Assembly: GCA_046724395.1 (NCBI GenBank)
Contig: JBKOWM010000128.1
Location: 1-39,377, forward strand
DNA length: 39,377 nt
Origin: DATAEU01 sp046724395
Lineage (GTDB): Bacteria > Actinomycetota > UBA4738 > HRBIN12
Direction of reading: 5' to 3'
This document shows positions 1 through 7,384 of this stretch, piece by piece. The notes beneath the pieces are model-generated. The model had not been told where the DNA came from. It did not search any database and saw only the letters and a list, made by a program, of their open reading frames with translations. A program made the translations under genes and the position numbers. Position 1 is the first letter of the stretch. Each line of letters begins with the position of its first letter.

Positions 1-288
1 GTACAAGACGTCGCCGATCGATGGGTACGGCAATTCGGTGTGAAAGAACTTGTCGTAGTTGTAGGTGATGACGTCGCCCGCGACGAACAACGTCTGTCCG
101 AGCGCGAACAGGACCCACGGCTGGCGCTGAGGGGGCTTCCACATGCGAACCGCAATGAGAATGGCGACGGGAGACGACAGCGCGATCGCATTGAAGAGCG
201 GTCCGGTCTTGGCACCCGGGACGAACTCCCAGACGGCGAGCAAGCCGTAGCCGATGATCAAATAGACGAGCCACGCTCGACGCTTCAC
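1..288 (-). CDS. Membrane sensor protein, N-terminal part (truncated by window edge)
   Basis: An open minus-strand frame runs off the left edge, so only about 96 residues are visible. It is closed upstream by an in-frame stop near 325, and the only good start is the GTG at 288. It holds three hydrophobic segments (around residues 6-24, 33-52 and 60-78), separated by short basic or Trp/Pro-rich loops. The third reads LFALGQTLFVAGDVITYNY and is followed by LPYPSIGDVLY. A segment of this type with a PSIADVLY-like loop is typical of the membrane sensor module at the front of actinobacterial GGDEF/EAL or histidine-kinase proteins; that is family knowledge. The output domain lies outside the window, so whether it is a cyclase or a kinase cannot be told. 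It lies 77 bp downstream of the MFS gene on the same strand. Confidence 0.6.
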   Translation of the reverse strand, partial: MKRRAWLVYLIIGYGLLAVWEFVPGAKTGPLFNAIALSSPVAILIAVRMWKPPQRQPWVLFALGQTLFVAGDVITYNYDKFFHTELPYPSIGDVLY

Positions 289-365
289 CTTGGGGATATC
301 GGCGGCGCCAAAAGGCCACCTGAGCGGGGCGGGCTAGCCCGAATCACCCATCTTTCCGTCGCCCG

Positions 366-1688
366 TCATGGGACAGTCGCATGCACGCCGGCGCCGACGA
401 GCGCATCCGCCTCCTCGATGGGACGATCGATCAGCCGTGCGTCGCGCTCGATCGCGCGCAATCCCGGCAGGAACAGGAAGGCCAGGGTCACCGACGCCCC
501 GACGATACCGGCGGCGATCAGAACGGTCCGCTCGCCGAACGCGCTCGCCAAGGGTCCGGTTAGTGCATACGAGACCGGCAGCAGGCCGATTGAGATGAAC
601 CAGTCGAGGCTCGAGACGCGTCCGAGAAGCCGGTTCGGGACGAGCCGCTGCTTGGTGGTGATCCACACGATCGTGCCCGCACCCTCGAGCGCGTTGAAGA
701 TGAAGCACACCGCCATCGCCTGCCACGGCAGCCGCGCCAGTCCGTAGCCCGCGATCGAGAGGGTGGAGAGGGTCCAGACGACGTAGATGAACGTCATGTT
801 CCGGCGCGGAAGGGTGCGATTGCCCATGGCGAACGCGGCGACCATCGCGCCGATGCCACCGAACGCGAGGACGGTGCCGAGCGTTCCGGCGCCGGCGTGC
901 ATGTCGTACTTCACGACGTAGGGGAGCAGGACCTCGGTCGGACCGAGAAAGGCGAGATACGCGAACGTCGCCGCGACAAGCGTCCCCCACAGCCACACCT
1001 GGGAACGAACGTATCCGAACCCCTCGCGGATCTGCTGCCAGGGAGAATCGGCGTCGGCGTCCGCGCTCACAGGATCCGTCGAGGGTGCGTCGCGGCGCAT
1101 CAGCAAGAGGAAGACGACCGAGACCATGAACGTCGCCGCGTCCACCACGAACGCCCCGCCGGTCCTGCCGCCGAAGGCCACGACGATCCATCCGCCGAGC
1201 GCGGGGCCGAGCATGCGCCATGCGGCGGGACGGACGAACTGGTCGAGCGCGTTTGCCTGAGTGAGCTGCCGTTCGGGCACGATCTCGGGGACGATCGCGT
1301 CGAAGGCCGGACCGAAGAAGGCCGTGCCCGCCCCGAACGCCGCTGCCATCGCGATCACGTGCCACAGCCGAAGCGACCCGGTCAGCGACAGGATCCCGAG
1401 AAAGCCGACGACGGCTCCCCGGAGGACATCCGCAAACATCATCACGCGCCGCCGGTCGAACCGGTCGCTCACGACCCCACCGAGGAGCAACAGGACCACG
1501 TGGGGAACCGTCATGGCGATGCCGACGATCGACAGCGCCGTCGGCGCGTCGGACAGCTGATACACCTGCCACGGCAGCGCGACGTAGAAGATCCCGTCGC
1601 CGAGAAGCGAGACGGTCATTCCCGTCCAGAGCAGCCGAAACTGGCGCTGCTGAAGAGGGGCGAGCATTCGGATCCGTCTGCGCAGCAT
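366..1688 (-). CDS. MFS transporter (MFS_3 / DHA3-type efflux)
   Basis: 440 aa with about 12 hydrophobic segments, the usual size for a major facilitator exporter. The N-terminus (RQFRLLWTGMTVSLLGDGIFYVALPW) and the loop GGVVSDRFDRRRVMMFADVLR, a form of MFS motif A between TM2 and TM3, match the DHA3/MFS_3 group that includes EntS- and Mef-type drug or siderophore exporters. The substrate cannot be read from the sequence. It is the last gene of a three-gene minus-strand operon (PLP enzyme, TPR protein, MFS) and starts 7 bp after the TPR gene, so it may export the product of the upstream PLP enzyme (inference). A second ATG at residue 8 is an alternative start. Confidence 0.88.
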   Translation of the reverse strand: MLRRRIRMLAPLQQRQFRLLWTGMTVSLLGDGIFYVALPWQVYQLSDAPTALSIVGIAMTVPHVVLLLLGGVVSDRFDRRRVMMFADVLRGAVVGFLGILSLTGSLRLWHVIAMAAAFGAGTAFFGPAFDAIVPEIVPERQLTQANALDQFVRPAAWRMLGPALGGWIVVAFGGRTGGAFVVDAATFMVSVVFLLLMRRDAPSTDPVSADADADSPWQQIREGFGYVRSQVWLWGTLVAATFAYLAFLGPTEVLLPYVVKYDMHAGAGTLGTVLAFGGIGAMVAAFAMGNRTLPRRNMTFIYVVWTLSTLSIAGYGLARLPWQAMAVCFIFNALEGAGTIVWITTKQRLVPNRLLGRVSSLDWFISIGLLPVSYALTGPLASAFGERTVLIAAGIVGASVTLAFLFLPGLRAIERDARLIDRPIEEADALVGAGVHATVP

Positions 1689-1695
1689 CGTCGGG

Positions 1696-2388
1696 CTAGT
1701 GGACTGCCGTGCGACGGTCCGACCTGCGCCCGAGCGCGATGGCGAGCGCGGCGCGCGCCTCGTTGCCGCCGAACATCGACAGGCCCGGTCGCTCGGTCAG
1801 CGTCGTGTCGAGGTCGTCGAGCGCGACCGCGATGTGTCCGCGGGTGCTCGGCCCCGCATCGCCGATCGCCCGGCGAAACTCGGCCAGGCTCCTGTCCCGG
1901 TCCCCGGCGACGAGCAGGACGAGCGCAAGGTCCAACCGGACGGCGACGTCGTTCGGATCGCCTTCCAGGTACCGGCGAAGCGTCTCACGGGCGGCCGAGT
2001 GCATACCGAGGCGGTACTGCGCCCAGCCCAGAGCCTCGGCGAGGTCGCGCTGTCGGGCGAGTCGATCGGGCGCCTCGGCGACGACGCGTCTGTACAGGGC
2101 GCCGACCGACTCGGACTCGCCGAGCCGCGTCAACACGGTCGCGAGCCCGAGGACCGCCCAGAGGTCGTCGGGATCCAGCTGCAGCGCTGTCTCGTACGCC
2201 TCGCGCGCGTCGAGCAGTCGCATGGAGCCGAGGTTCTCGAGCGCCCATCCGCGCTGCGTGTGCCCGTCGGCGAGGCTGGGCTCGAGTGAGATGGCGCGGT
2301 CGGCCTCGGCAAGGGAGCTTGCGAACTCGCCGGCGCCGGCCAGTGCGTCGGCGTGCTCGACGGCCCGGCGCGCCTCGGCGGCGCTCAT
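1696..2388 (-). CDS. Tetratricopeptide repeat protein
   Basis: 230 aa, alpha-helical and Ala/Leu/Arg-rich, with repeated TPR signatures. Examples are A.ALAGAGEFASSLAEADRAI followed by SLEPSLADGHTQRGWALENLG, AYETALQLDPDDLWAVLGLA, and a later copy around YLEGDPNDVAVRLDLALVL. The W/LG/Y/A/P spacing of the 34-residue repeat can be followed through at least four units. There is no signal peptide or membrane segment, so it is probably a cytoplasmic scaffold. The ATG overlaps the stop of the upstream PLP enzyme by four bases (ATGA), and the MFS gene follows after 7 bp, so the three are translationally linked. The last ~40 residues (after TTLTERPGLSMFGG) are not TPR-like. Confidence 0.82.
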   Translation of the reverse strand: MSAAEARRAVEHADALAGAGEFASSLAEADRAISLEPSLADGHTQRGWALENLGSMRLLDAREAYETALQLDPDDLWAVLGLATVLTRLGESESVGALYRRVVAEAPDRLARQRDLAEALGWAQYRLGMHSAARETLRRYLEGDPNDVAVRLDLALVLLVAGDRDRSLAEFRRAIGDAGPSTRGHIAVALDDLDTTLTERPGLSMFGGNEARAALAIALGRRSDRRTAVH

Positions 2389-3791
2389 GCCCAGCCCCTC
2401 GTGCGCGACTGGGCCAATAGCTCTCGATGCTCCTCGTGCTGCAGTTGGAATCGCTCCCCGAGTTCACCGAGCACGTCACACAGCAGGTCGATCTCGTCGT
2501 CGCCGTTCGCGGCCGTGATCTGAACGCGAATCCCGACCTCGTCCTTGGGCACGAGGGGGTACGCCGCCATCGTCACGTAGACGCCGTGGTCGAAGAGGTA
2601 TCGCCCGACCGGATCGATGTCGTCGTGATTCGCCAGCGGGATCTCGATGAGGGGATACCCGGACGTGTTGGGCGTGTAGATGTCGAGCTCGTGAAGACGG
2701 TCGAGGACCCGCTTGGTCTTACGATGGATCGCGGTGCGGCACGCGTCGCCGCGCTTCTCGTTCACGTCGAGTCCGACGATCGTCGTCGCGAGCGAGGCGA
2801 CGGGCGACGGTCCGGAGTACAGGTACGGCGGCGCCGCGACCTTGAGCACGTTCTTCAGACGAGTCGGCAGCGCGAGAAAGGACACGAGGGACGAGAAGGA
2901 CTTGGAGAATCCCGCGACGAGGACGACGTTCTCGTACGTCTCCCCTTGGTGCCGGACGACGGCGTTGCCCCGCTTGCCATACGGGCTCGGCTCGTCGGCC
3001 GCCCGCTCGCCGATCACGCCGAAGCCGTGAGCATCGTCGACGTACAGAAGCGCGTCGTGCTCGCGGGCGAGGGACGCGAAGGCGGGGAGGTCCGGCGCGT
3101 TGCCCGTCATCGAGTTCACGCCGTCCATCGCGACCACGCGCGGCGTCGTGGTGCTCCGCCTGAGGAGCTCCTCGAGGTGGCCGGGGTCGTTGTGGCGGAA
3201 CCGCAACACCGTCGCCCCGTGCCCCTTGGCGATCATCGCGCCGTCGTAGATCGTCTTGTGCGCCCTGCCGTCGAGAAAGACGGTGCCGCTGCCGGCCAGG
3301 ATCGGGATGACGGCAGTGTGGATGTGCGTGATCGTCGGAAGGACCAACGTGTCCTGGGCGCCGAGAAGCTCGGTCACGCGCTCCTCGATCTGCTCGTACA
3401 GCACGGGACTGCCGAGCAGCCGCGACCACGATGGATGCGTCCCCCACGCATCGAGGTATGCGGGGACGGCGTCGATGATCTCCCGGTCGGCGTCGAATCC
3501 GAGGTAGTTGCAGCTCGCGAAGTCGAACAGCCATCGCTCGCCGACACGGATGCGTCGGCCGTGGGCGATGTCGACCTCGTCGATCACGGCATCGAGCATG
3601 GGGTGCGACTCCTTGAGCCGGGCCAGATCCGCGACAGTCTCGATCCAGCGCTCGAGCCAGGCGTCGTCGCGTCGCCGCAGTGGCTTGTCCGGCGCCGGCG
3701 CCCGCACGAGCACGTGCTCTTCGCGCCGGCGCATTCCGTCCGTCCGCTCGCGCGAGTGCGCGCGGCGGGACCCTGCGGGGACTCCCGACAT
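2385..3791 (-). CDS. PLP-dependent aminotransferase class I/II-fold enzyme (AONS/CqsA-like acyltransferase family)
   Basis: 468 aa from the ATG at 3791, which follows a GGGGA stretch. The frame stays open further upstream, but that part reads as low-complexity Pro/Ser/Thr and would run into the divergent gene. The fold is that of the alpha-oxoamine synthases (8-amino-7-oxononanoate synthase, 2-amino-3-ketobutyrate CoA ligase, CqsA), which join an acyl thioester to an amino acid with decarboxylation. Visible marks are FDFASCNYLGF at the start of the core, the PLP-ring Asp in LLYVDDAHGFGVIGE (about 252-253), and the Schiff-base Lys in GFSKSFSS (about 297). The usual glycine-rich substrate loop is replaced by GTHPSWSRLLGSP, so it is not a textbook BioF. 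No bio genes are nearby. The operon with a TPR protein and an exporter suggests a dedicated small-molecule product (inference). Confidence 0.82.
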   Translation of the reverse strand: MSGVPAGSRRAHSRERTDGMRRREEHVLVRAPAPDKPLRRRDDAWLERWIETVADLARLKESHPMLDAVIDEVDIAHGRRIRVGERWLFDFASCNYLGFDADREIIDAVPAYLDAWGTHPSWSRLLGSPVLYEQIEERVTELLGAQDTLVLPTITHIHTAVIPILAGSGTVFLDGRAHKTIYDGAMIAKGHGATVLRFRHNDPGHLEELLRRSTTTPRVVAMDGVNSMTGNAPDLPAFASLAREHDALLYVDDAHGFGVIGERAADEPSPYGKRGNAVVRHQGETYENVVLVAGFSKSFSSLVSFLALPTRLKNVLKVAAPPYLYSGPSPVASLATTIVGLDVNEKRGDACRTAIHRKTKRVLDRLHELDIYTPNTSGYPLIEIPLANHDDIDPVGRYLFDHGVYVTMAAYPLVPKDEVGIRVQITAANGDDEIDLLCDVLGELGERFQLQHEEHRELLAQSRTRGWA

Positions 3792-3900
3792 GCATTCCCC
3801 ATCGGTCGGGCCATCGGTCGGCTTTAGCCCATCCGGGGGAGGGCGCGTGGGCCGAGGCGGGGATAGCGTCGCGGACGGGGGGTACGAGGGGGACGTGGAC

Positions 3901-4638
3901 GTGCTCGTCGGCACGAGCGGATGGCAGTACGACAGCTGGCGCGGCGGATTCTACCCGCCGGAGCTTCCGAAGCGTGCGTGGCTGCGCTACTTCGCGGACC
4001 GCTTCCCAAGCGTGGAGGTCAACAACACGTTTTACATGCTCCCGAAGCCCTCGACGTTCGAGCGGTGGCGAGACGAGACGCCGGACGGGTTCGTTGTGAC
4101 CGTCAAGGCCAGCCGGTACATCACGCACATCCGGCGACTGCGCGATTGCCGGGACGCTGTGGGAACGTTCTGGGAGCGCGCCAGCCTCCTCGGCCCGAGG
4201 CTCGGCCCGATCCTGTTCCAGCTTCCGCCTCGGTTCCGCGCGGACGTCGGCCTTCTGCGCGAGTTCGTCGGCGTGGTTCCCGGCGACGTCCGGCCGGCGT
4301 TCGAGTTTCGCGACCGATCGTGGGAGCGTTCCGACGTGTACGAGGTGCTCGACGCCGCCGGGGCCGCGTTCGTGCTCGCCGATCGGCCGGCCGCGCGGGT
4401 CCCGGAGGTCGTCACGGGAGGCTGGTCGTACGTGCGGTTCCACCAAGGCCGGCCGGGCGTAGCGGACTACCCGCGTGAGAAGCTGCGGCGGTGGGCGGCG
4501 CGGATCGCTGCCACGCCGGCCCGCGAGACGTTCGTCTACTTCAACAACGATCCGGGCGGCGCCGCCGTCCGGGACGCGACGACGCTCACCACGATGCTGA
4601 GGGAAGCCACGACGCGCGCGTCGTCTCGTACCGCGTGA
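3901..4638 (+). CDS. DUF72 domain-containing protein
   Basis: 245 aa, the usual DUF72 (YecE-type TIM-barrel-like) length. The family hallmark near the start is VGTSGWQYDSWRGGFYPPELP, followed by VEVNNTFYMLPKPSTFERW, then TVKASRYITHIRRL and the late FVYFNNDPGGAAVRDA motif. The biochemical role of DUF72 is not established. I place the start at the GTG at 3901 because GAGGGGGA (3886-3893) sits 7 bases before it; the GTG at 3895 would be too close. It is divergent from the PLP-enzyme operon (109 bp between starts). Its last 53 bases overlap the 3' end of leuD, which is read on the other strand, so the two genes are tail-to-tail and share coding DNA. Confidence 0.9.
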   Translation: MLVGTSGWQYDSWRGGFYPPELPKRAWLRYFADRFPSVEVNNTFYMLPKPSTFERWRDETPDGFVVTVKASRYITHIRRLRDCRDAVGTFWERASLLGPRLGPILFQLPPRFRADVGLLREFVGVVPGDVRPAFEFRDRSWERSDVYEVLDAAGAAFVLADRPAARVPEVVTGGWSYVRFHQGRPGVADYPREKLRRWAARIAATPARETFVYFNNDPGGAAVRDATTLTTMLREATTRASSRTA

Positions 4639-5176
4639 TCTGGTCCTCGAATCGCAACGTGAGCGCGATGTCGTCGAGGCCCTGGAGGAGGCGCTGTCGC
4701 GTGAACGGGTCGATCTCGAACAACTCGCTGACGGACGGCGCCGTCACGCGCAGCGTCTCCAGATCGACCGTGATCTCCGTCTGCGGATCGTCGGTCGCCG
4801 CGTCCATCAGCGCGCGGACGGCTTCAGCCGGCAGCTCAACAGGCAGCACGCCGACCTTCGTGCAGTTGTTGCGGAAGATGTCGGCGAAGCGCGGGGAGAT
4901 GACCGCCCGGAACCCGTGGTCCTCGAGCGCCCAGACGGCGTGTTCGCGACTCGAGCCACTTCCGAAGTTCGGCCCGGCGATCAGGATCGTGGCGCCGGCG
5001 TAGCGGGGATCGTTCAGCACGAAGCCCGGGTCCTTCCGCCAAGCGTCGAACAGAAATGGTCCGAATCCCGTTCGCTCGATCCGCTTCAGGTACTCGGCCG
5101 GAACGATCTGATCAGTGTCGACGTCGCTTCGGTCAAGCGGCATCGCGCGGCCGGTGTGCCTCGTGAACGCCCTCAT
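4586..5176 (-). CDS. leuD: 3-isopropylmalate dehydratase small subunit
   Basis: 196 aa, the normal LeuD size. With LeuC it isomerises 2-isopropylmalate to 3-isopropylmalate in leucine synthesis. Characteristic segments are AMPLDRSDVDTDQIVPAEYL near the N-terminus, GPNFGSGSSREHAVWAL (about 69-84; the substrate-binding swivel loop) and RFADIFRNNCTKVGVLPVEL. The ATG at 5176 overlaps the leuC stop by four bases (ATGA), typical of leuCD coupling. The frame is open for another 66 codons upstream, but that lies inside leuC. The C-terminus runs 53 bases into the end of the convergent DUF72 gene, so its last ~17 residues are encoded in shared DNA. Confidence 0.96.
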   Translation of the reverse strand: MRAFTRHTGRAMPLDRSDVDTDQIVPAEYLKRIERTGFGPFLFDAWRKDPGFVLNDPRYAGATILIAGPNFGSGSSREHAVWALEDHGFRAVISPRFADIFRNNCTKVGVLPVELPAEAVRALMDAATDDPQTEITVDLETLRVTAPSVSELFEIDPFTRQRLLQGLDDIALTLRFEDQITRYETTRASWLPSASW

Positions 5177-6546
5177 CCCCCCAGATCCTCCGGCGTACAG
5201 AAGTGACCCGCGACCGCCGTCGCCGCGGCGACCACGGGGGAGACGAGATGCGTACGGCCGCCCTTGCCCTGTCGGCCCTCGAAGTTGCGGTTGCTCGTCG
5301 AGGCCGACCGCTCGCCCGGAGAGAGTCGGTCGGGGTTCATCCCGAGGCACATCGAGCACCCGGCGTCGCGCCATTCGAAGCCGGCCGAGCGAAACACCTC
5401 GTCGAGCCCCTCCTCCTCGGCCTGACGCTTCACCAGCATCGAACCGGGAACGACCATCGCACGGATCCGGTCATCGACGTGGCGGCCGCGCAGGACGGTT
5501 GCGGCCTCGCGCAGATCGCCGATCCGACTGTTGGTGCACGACCCGATGAACACGGTGTCCGGCCGGATATCGCGAATCGGCGTGCCGGGTGCGAGTGCCA
5601 TATACGCGAGCGCTCGCTCCGCGGACTCATCCGTCGGCTCGGGGATCACGTCGTCGATCGTGATCGTCTGGCCGGGATTCGTTCCCCAGCTGACGTGCGG
5701 GCGCAGCGTCGCGGCGTCGATCCGGATCTCGTCGTCGAACTCTGCGTCCGCGTCGGTCGATAGGGAGCGCCAGCGGTCGAGCGCGCGTTCCCAATCGGCG
5801 CCCTTCGGCGAATGCGCCCGGCCCTCGACGAAGTCGAACGTCGTCTCGTCGGGGGCTACCATGCCCGCGCGGGCGCCGGCCTCGATCGACATGTTGCACA
5901 CCGTCATCCGGCCCTCCATCGACAGCGACCGAATGGCCGAGCCGCGGTATTCGAGCACCTTTCCGACGCCCCCGTCCGTACCGATCCGCGCGATGATCGC
6001 CAGGATCACGTCCTTGGCCGTGACGCCGGCCGGCAAATCTCCCTCGACGGTGATCGCCATGGCCCCGGGGCGCGACTGGGGAAGCGTCTGCGTCGCCAGC
6101 ACGTGCTCGACCTCGCTCGTGCCGATGCCGAACGCGAGCGCGCCGAATGCCCCATGCGTGCTGGTGTGGGAGTCGCCGCAGACGATGACCATGCCGGGCT
6201 GCGTCAGGCCCATCTGCGGTCCGATCACGTGAACGATGCCCTGGCCCGCGTGGCCCGTCGGGTACAGCGTGATGTCGAACTCCGCGCAATTGCGAGCCAG
6301 CGCATCCATTTGCTGCTGACTGATCGCCTCGACGGGGCCGGCCGCCGTCGGAACGTTGTGGTCCATCGTCGCGATGGTCAAATCGGGACGACGTACTCGC
6401 CGGCCCGACAGCCGCAGCCCGTCGAACGCCTGTGGGCTGGTGACCTCGTGCACGAGGTGCACATCGACGTATAGGAGGTCCGGCTCGCCGTCTGCGGCGC
6501 GAACGACGTGATCGTCCCAGACCTTCTGCGACAGCGTCCTTGCCAT
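5173..6546 (-). CDS. leuC: 3-isopropylmalate dehydratase large subunit
   Basis: 457 aa from the ATG at 6546, which follows the Shine-Dalgarno-like AGGAGCGG. This aconitase-family subunit carries the [4Fe-4S] cluster; the three cluster cysteines are visible as VFIGSCTNSR (Cys337) and CSMCLGMNPDRL (Cys397, Cys400). Other family blocks are MDHNVPT, CGDSHTSTHGAFGALAFGIGTSEVEHVLATQ and the C-terminal NRNFEGRQGKGGRTHLVSP. An open extension upstream of 6546 crosses the palindrome region and is rejected as coding. The gene is divergent from an IclR-type regulator, with a perfect inverted repeat at 6603-6619 between them, so regulation by that protein is likely. This is the arrangement known for the NdgR/LtbR regulators of leucine synthesis. 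Confidence 0.97.
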   Translation of the reverse strand: MARTLSQKVWDDHVVRAADGEPDLLYVDVHLVHEVTSPQAFDGLRLSGRRVRRPDLTIATMDHNVPTAAGPVEAISQQQMDALARNCAEFDITLYPTGHAGQGIVHVIGPQMGLTQPGMVIVCGDSHTSTHGAFGALAFGIGTSEVEHVLATQTLPQSRPGAMAITVEGDLPAGVTAKDVILAIIARIGTDGGVGKVLEYRGSAIRSLSMEGRMTVCNMSIEAGARAGMVAPDETTFDFVEGRAHSPKGADWERALDRWRSLSTDADAEFDDEIRIDAATLRPHVSWGTNPGQTITIDDVIPEPTDESAERALAYMALAPGTPIRDIRPDTVFIGSCTNSRIGDLREAATVLRGRHVDDRIRAMVVPGSMLVKRQAEEEGLDEVFRSAGFEWRDAGCSMCLGMNPDRLSPGERSASTSNRNFEGRQGKGGRTHLVSPVVAAATAVAGHFCTPEDLGG

Positions 6547-6602
6547 TCGGTCCGCTCCTAGTGCGGTCCTCCCGTCGGGGTCGTTCCTCGTCGGCGGGGG
6601 TT

Positions 6603-6640
6603 GTTCCATATATTGGAACGTGGTACCAAATAGTGGAATG
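6603..6640. promoter_or_regulatory. Candidate IclR-type operators between leuC and the regulator gene
   Basis: A perfect inverted repeat GTTCCA-TATAT-TGGAAC lies at 6603-6619. A second, imperfect copy, TACCA-AATAG-TGGAA (6624-6638), follows 21 bp later with the same half-site spacing, ending on the regulator's ATG. Two copies about two helical turns apart on one face suit two regulator dimers. The AT-rich centre (TATATT, 6609-6614) could also be a -10 element. The sites are seen directly; the assignment to the adjacent IclR protein is inference from the divergent layout. Confidence 0.7.
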
Positions 6641-7378
6641 AACGTATCACGAACGCACCAGACCGTCGACACCGGCGTCGGTGTCCTCGACCGGTCGGTT
6701 CAGATCCTTCGCGCGGTCGACGCGGGCGCGCGAACGCTGACGCAGCTGGTCGAGGCGACCGGCCTGACGAAGACCACGGCGTACCGGCTGATCAAGGCGC
6801 TCGAGGCGCACGGCCTTCTGCGGTTCGAGGGCGGTCTCGGGTACCGGCTCGGACCGTTGCTGCACCGACTCGGGACTCGAGCGGCGGCGGACCTCGCGCT
6901 CGCCGATCTCGCTCGGCCGATCCTCGAACGGCTTACCGATTCCACGGGCGAAAGCTCCCAGCTTTACGCTCGGGTCGACGACGTCCGCGTTTGCGTCGCG
7001 GCTGTCGAGTCGCCGAACGAGCTCCGAACGATCGTCGCCGTCGGCGCGGAGCTCCCGCTATTGCGTGGATCCGCCGGCAAGGCGCTCCTTGCCTGGTCCG
7101 AGCCCGTCGACCGTCGATGGTTGCGTCGCGACGTTGCGGAGCCGGAGGCCCTCGAGCGTCAACTGCTCGTCGCACGCCGGCGAGGATGGACGCAGAGCGC
7201 GGAGGAGCGGCAGCCGGGCGTCGGATCGGTGAGCGCGCCGGTGTTCGGCCCCTCCGGCGACGTCGTCGCAGCCGTGTCCGTGTCCGGCCCCGTCGCGCGC
7301 ATGCGCGGAGCGCTCGGACGGCGCTACGCACCGGCCGTCGTCGCGGCGGCCCGGGAGATCGAGCGCGCGCTCGCGTGA
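6638..7378 (+). CDS. ndgR: IclR family transcriptional regulator (NdgR/LtbR-like)
   Basis: 246 aa from the ATG at 6638; a GTG at 6620 would add six residues and cover the second operator half. The N-terminal winged helix-turn-helix is seen as SVQILRAVDAGARTLTQLVEATGLTKTTAYRLIKALEAHGLL (about 20-62), followed by the IclR effector-binding domain with LADLARPILERLTDSTGES, LPLLRGSAGKALLAW and VGSVSAPVFGPSGDVVAAVSVSGP. It is divergent from leuCD across a palindrome. In Streptomyces and Corynebacterium the IclR proteins NdgR and LtbR sit in exactly this place and control leuCD and other amino-acid genes, so the symbol rests on synteny plus family. It converges with the histidine kinase gene 6 bp away. 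There is no strong ribosome-binding site; leaderless translation is possible. Confidence 0.9.
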   Translation: MNVSRTHQTVDTGVGVLDRSVQILRAVDAGARTLTQLVEATGLTKTTAYRLIKALEAHGLLRFEGGLGYRLGPLLHRLGTRAAADLALADLARPILERLTDSTGESSQLYARVDDVRVCVAAVESPNELRTIVAVGAELPLLRGSAGKALLAWSEPVDRRWLRRDVAEPEALERQLLVARRRGWTQSAEERQPGVGSVSAPVFGPSGDVVAAVSVSGPVARMRGALGRRYAPAVVAAAREIERALA

Positions 7379-7384
7379 GACGGG

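Noticed and set aside
897..2420. Long plus-strand open frame (507 codons) across the MFS and TPR genes
   Set aside because: The translation is Arg/His/Pro-rich without family motifs and lies antisense to two recognisable genes; typical of GC-rich DNA.
3792..3914. Upstream extension of the PLP enzyme to 3914
   Set aside because: The extra residues are Pro/Ser/Thr low complexity and would run over the start of the divergent DUF72 gene; the ATG at 3791 fits better.
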